DNA of 64,000 bases, taken from Chelydra serpentina. Its lineage: Eukaryota; Chordata; Testudines; Chelydridae. Numbering within the stretch: the stretch's first letter is position 1; each line of letters starts with the position of its first letter. Below are positions 62,881-64,000 of the stretch, piece by piece. A model generated the notes under the pieces. The model was not told where the DNA came from, did no database searches, and worked only from the letters and a program-made list of their open reading frames with translations. The stretch covers positions 18,133,001-18,197,000 of the forward strand of contig JBAIAC010000068.1 of the NCBI GenBank assembly GCA_037349315.1, written 5' to 3'. The position numbers and the translations under genes are program-made.

Positions 62881-64000
62881 AACAGCAGCATATTTTTCAC
62901 TATATAAAATTTATTTATTTACTTTCCTGGTTAAAAAGCCAAAAAAAACCATGGAGACATCTCACTCAAAACACTGGTAAAACAAACCACACTTAGAAAA
63001 ATGAAAGCGGATTTTTATTATTTTATCCACAGCCAATCATTTGACATGAACATGCATACGTAATTTTGCTACGCACACACCACATTTTTTAACGTTAGTT
63101 ATTAAAGATTAAACATACAACATACATCCTTACAAAAATGAGTCAAAATGCAAACGTAACTTTTAAACAAAACAGTCTTTACTTATTTAAAAAAACTTTT
63201 GTGTTTAGTACCATTTTGTACAAACACAGTTAATTTAAACAAATCTGTTCTTATGTTTCCTCATGGTTGCACATGAAAATAAGCCGCAATAGAAAATGAA
63301 ATCATTGAGGGTTTTTTAAATAGCAGAAATAGGCAGTTTTGCCATGCAGAAGAAGCAATATTAAATATTAGTTTTTCAAAAAAAGAAAAAACCACAAGTT
63401 TAAAAATATTTAGTTCAAGTCACAGAACTTTCCCCAGTACAGAGAAATCCAAACGCAACGCATAATTAGCTGCCACTTAAGGATGGCTGTTCTGAAAAGT
63501 AAAAATACCTTCCAGAGTTGATCTTTTTCATTGATTTGGCACAGAAAAGAAGTCTGAGCTTACTTAAGAACAAGAAAGTGATTAAAAAGGGAAAAGAGGA
63601 AGAGAGAAGAAAATAAAAAGCAAGAATGAATGAGATAGTAGTTGCAATCACTAAAAAAAAAATCTGTGCATCTCAGTCATTGCAGAATACTGTCTTCTGT
63701 TTACAGCAGGTGCTAATTCCAGGTAATTGTTATTGCAACATAGATTTAATTTGCTTGGAGGTAGTCTCATCATTCAAATGCTTTGTTGTGTACCTAAACA
63801 TGGGGGAAAAAATGTTTTGTTTTTTTTACAAAAGCACACTTACAATTATGTTCTTCTACAATAGACAAAGCAAGTAATTGAAGGAACAATACCAAATTTA
63901 TTAGTTACAGTAAACCCTCACCAATGATTGGGAGATTTATTTGTGTACTTGCTAACTAGCAAAATTCAGTAATTCCCACTGAAAGAAAATTAAATTTATA
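62881..64000. other. AT-rich, repeat-poor segment, possible minus-strand 3' UTR
   Basis: AT-rich, with no transposon that I recognise. On the minus strand AATAAA-type signals appear near 62908-62920 (plus-strand TTTATTTATTT). Long, AT-rich and repeat-poor fits a minus-strand 3' UTR whose gene would lie beyond the right edge, but nothing in the sequence proves this. Confidence 0.25.

Noticed and set aside
1..64000. CRISPR arrays, operons, bacterial promoters or ribosome binding sites
   Set aside because: The repeat content is vertebrate, with spliced and decayed eukaryotic elements. No regularly spaced identical repeats with unique spacers occur.

Overview
This window looks like nuclear DNA of a cryptodire turtle, with no complete host gene that I can support. 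The evidence is its repeat content. It has CR1 LINEs in both orientations and tRNA-derived SINEs with a CR1-like tail. It also has many short terminal-inverted-repeat elements of types I know from turtle genomes, and old MIR and L2/L3-type remnants. Base composition is moderately AT-rich with GC-rich islands made by specific DNA transposons. Almost all reading frames over 60 codons fall in repeats or look like chance frames.

Layout. 1-14 kb: ancient LINE/SINE remnants, a Harbinger-type MITE at 4.1 kb, a hAT MITE at 5.7 kb, and a dense MITE cluster at 8.7-11.1 kb. 14-20 kb: a decayed hAT element with long inverted repeats, a rearranged block of CR1 pieces with an inserted SINE, and a second, DUF4371-type hAT transposase pseudogene that carries its own hAT MITE. 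20-30 kb: MIR/L3 remnants, a Harbinger MITE inserted in a MIR with a TTA target duplication, a probable solo LTR and a shortened hAT element. 30-38 kb: GC-rich palindromic repeats, several hAT MITEs and a solo LTR on the minus strand with a 5-bp target duplication. 39-42 kb: a second minus-strand LTR-like element, then three recognisable exons of a maestro HEAT-like repeat (MROH) family gene, broken. 42.8-48 kb: an antisense CR1 interrupted by a composite hAT element, an inverted second copy of that composite, and a second copy of the shortened hAT element. 50-53.8 kb: CR1 and hAT MITE fragments. 53.9-57.3 kb: a Harbinger transposon with remnants of both of its proteins, facing each other, interrupted by three later insertions. 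59.3-60.2 kb: a DIRS-like gag remnant related to the LAP2-alpha domain. 60.6-64 kb: AT-rich, mostly unique sequence with nothing recognised.

No gene here appears functional. The most informative content is the nesting, which gives an order of insertions, and several rearrangements readable at base level. These are a pair of shortened hAT copies whose flanks are complementary halves of one interrupted repeat, a composite nested hAT element that moved as a unit, and a small local inverted insertion in a CR1. Identifications of repeat families rest on my recognition of motifs and terminal sequences; no database search was run.
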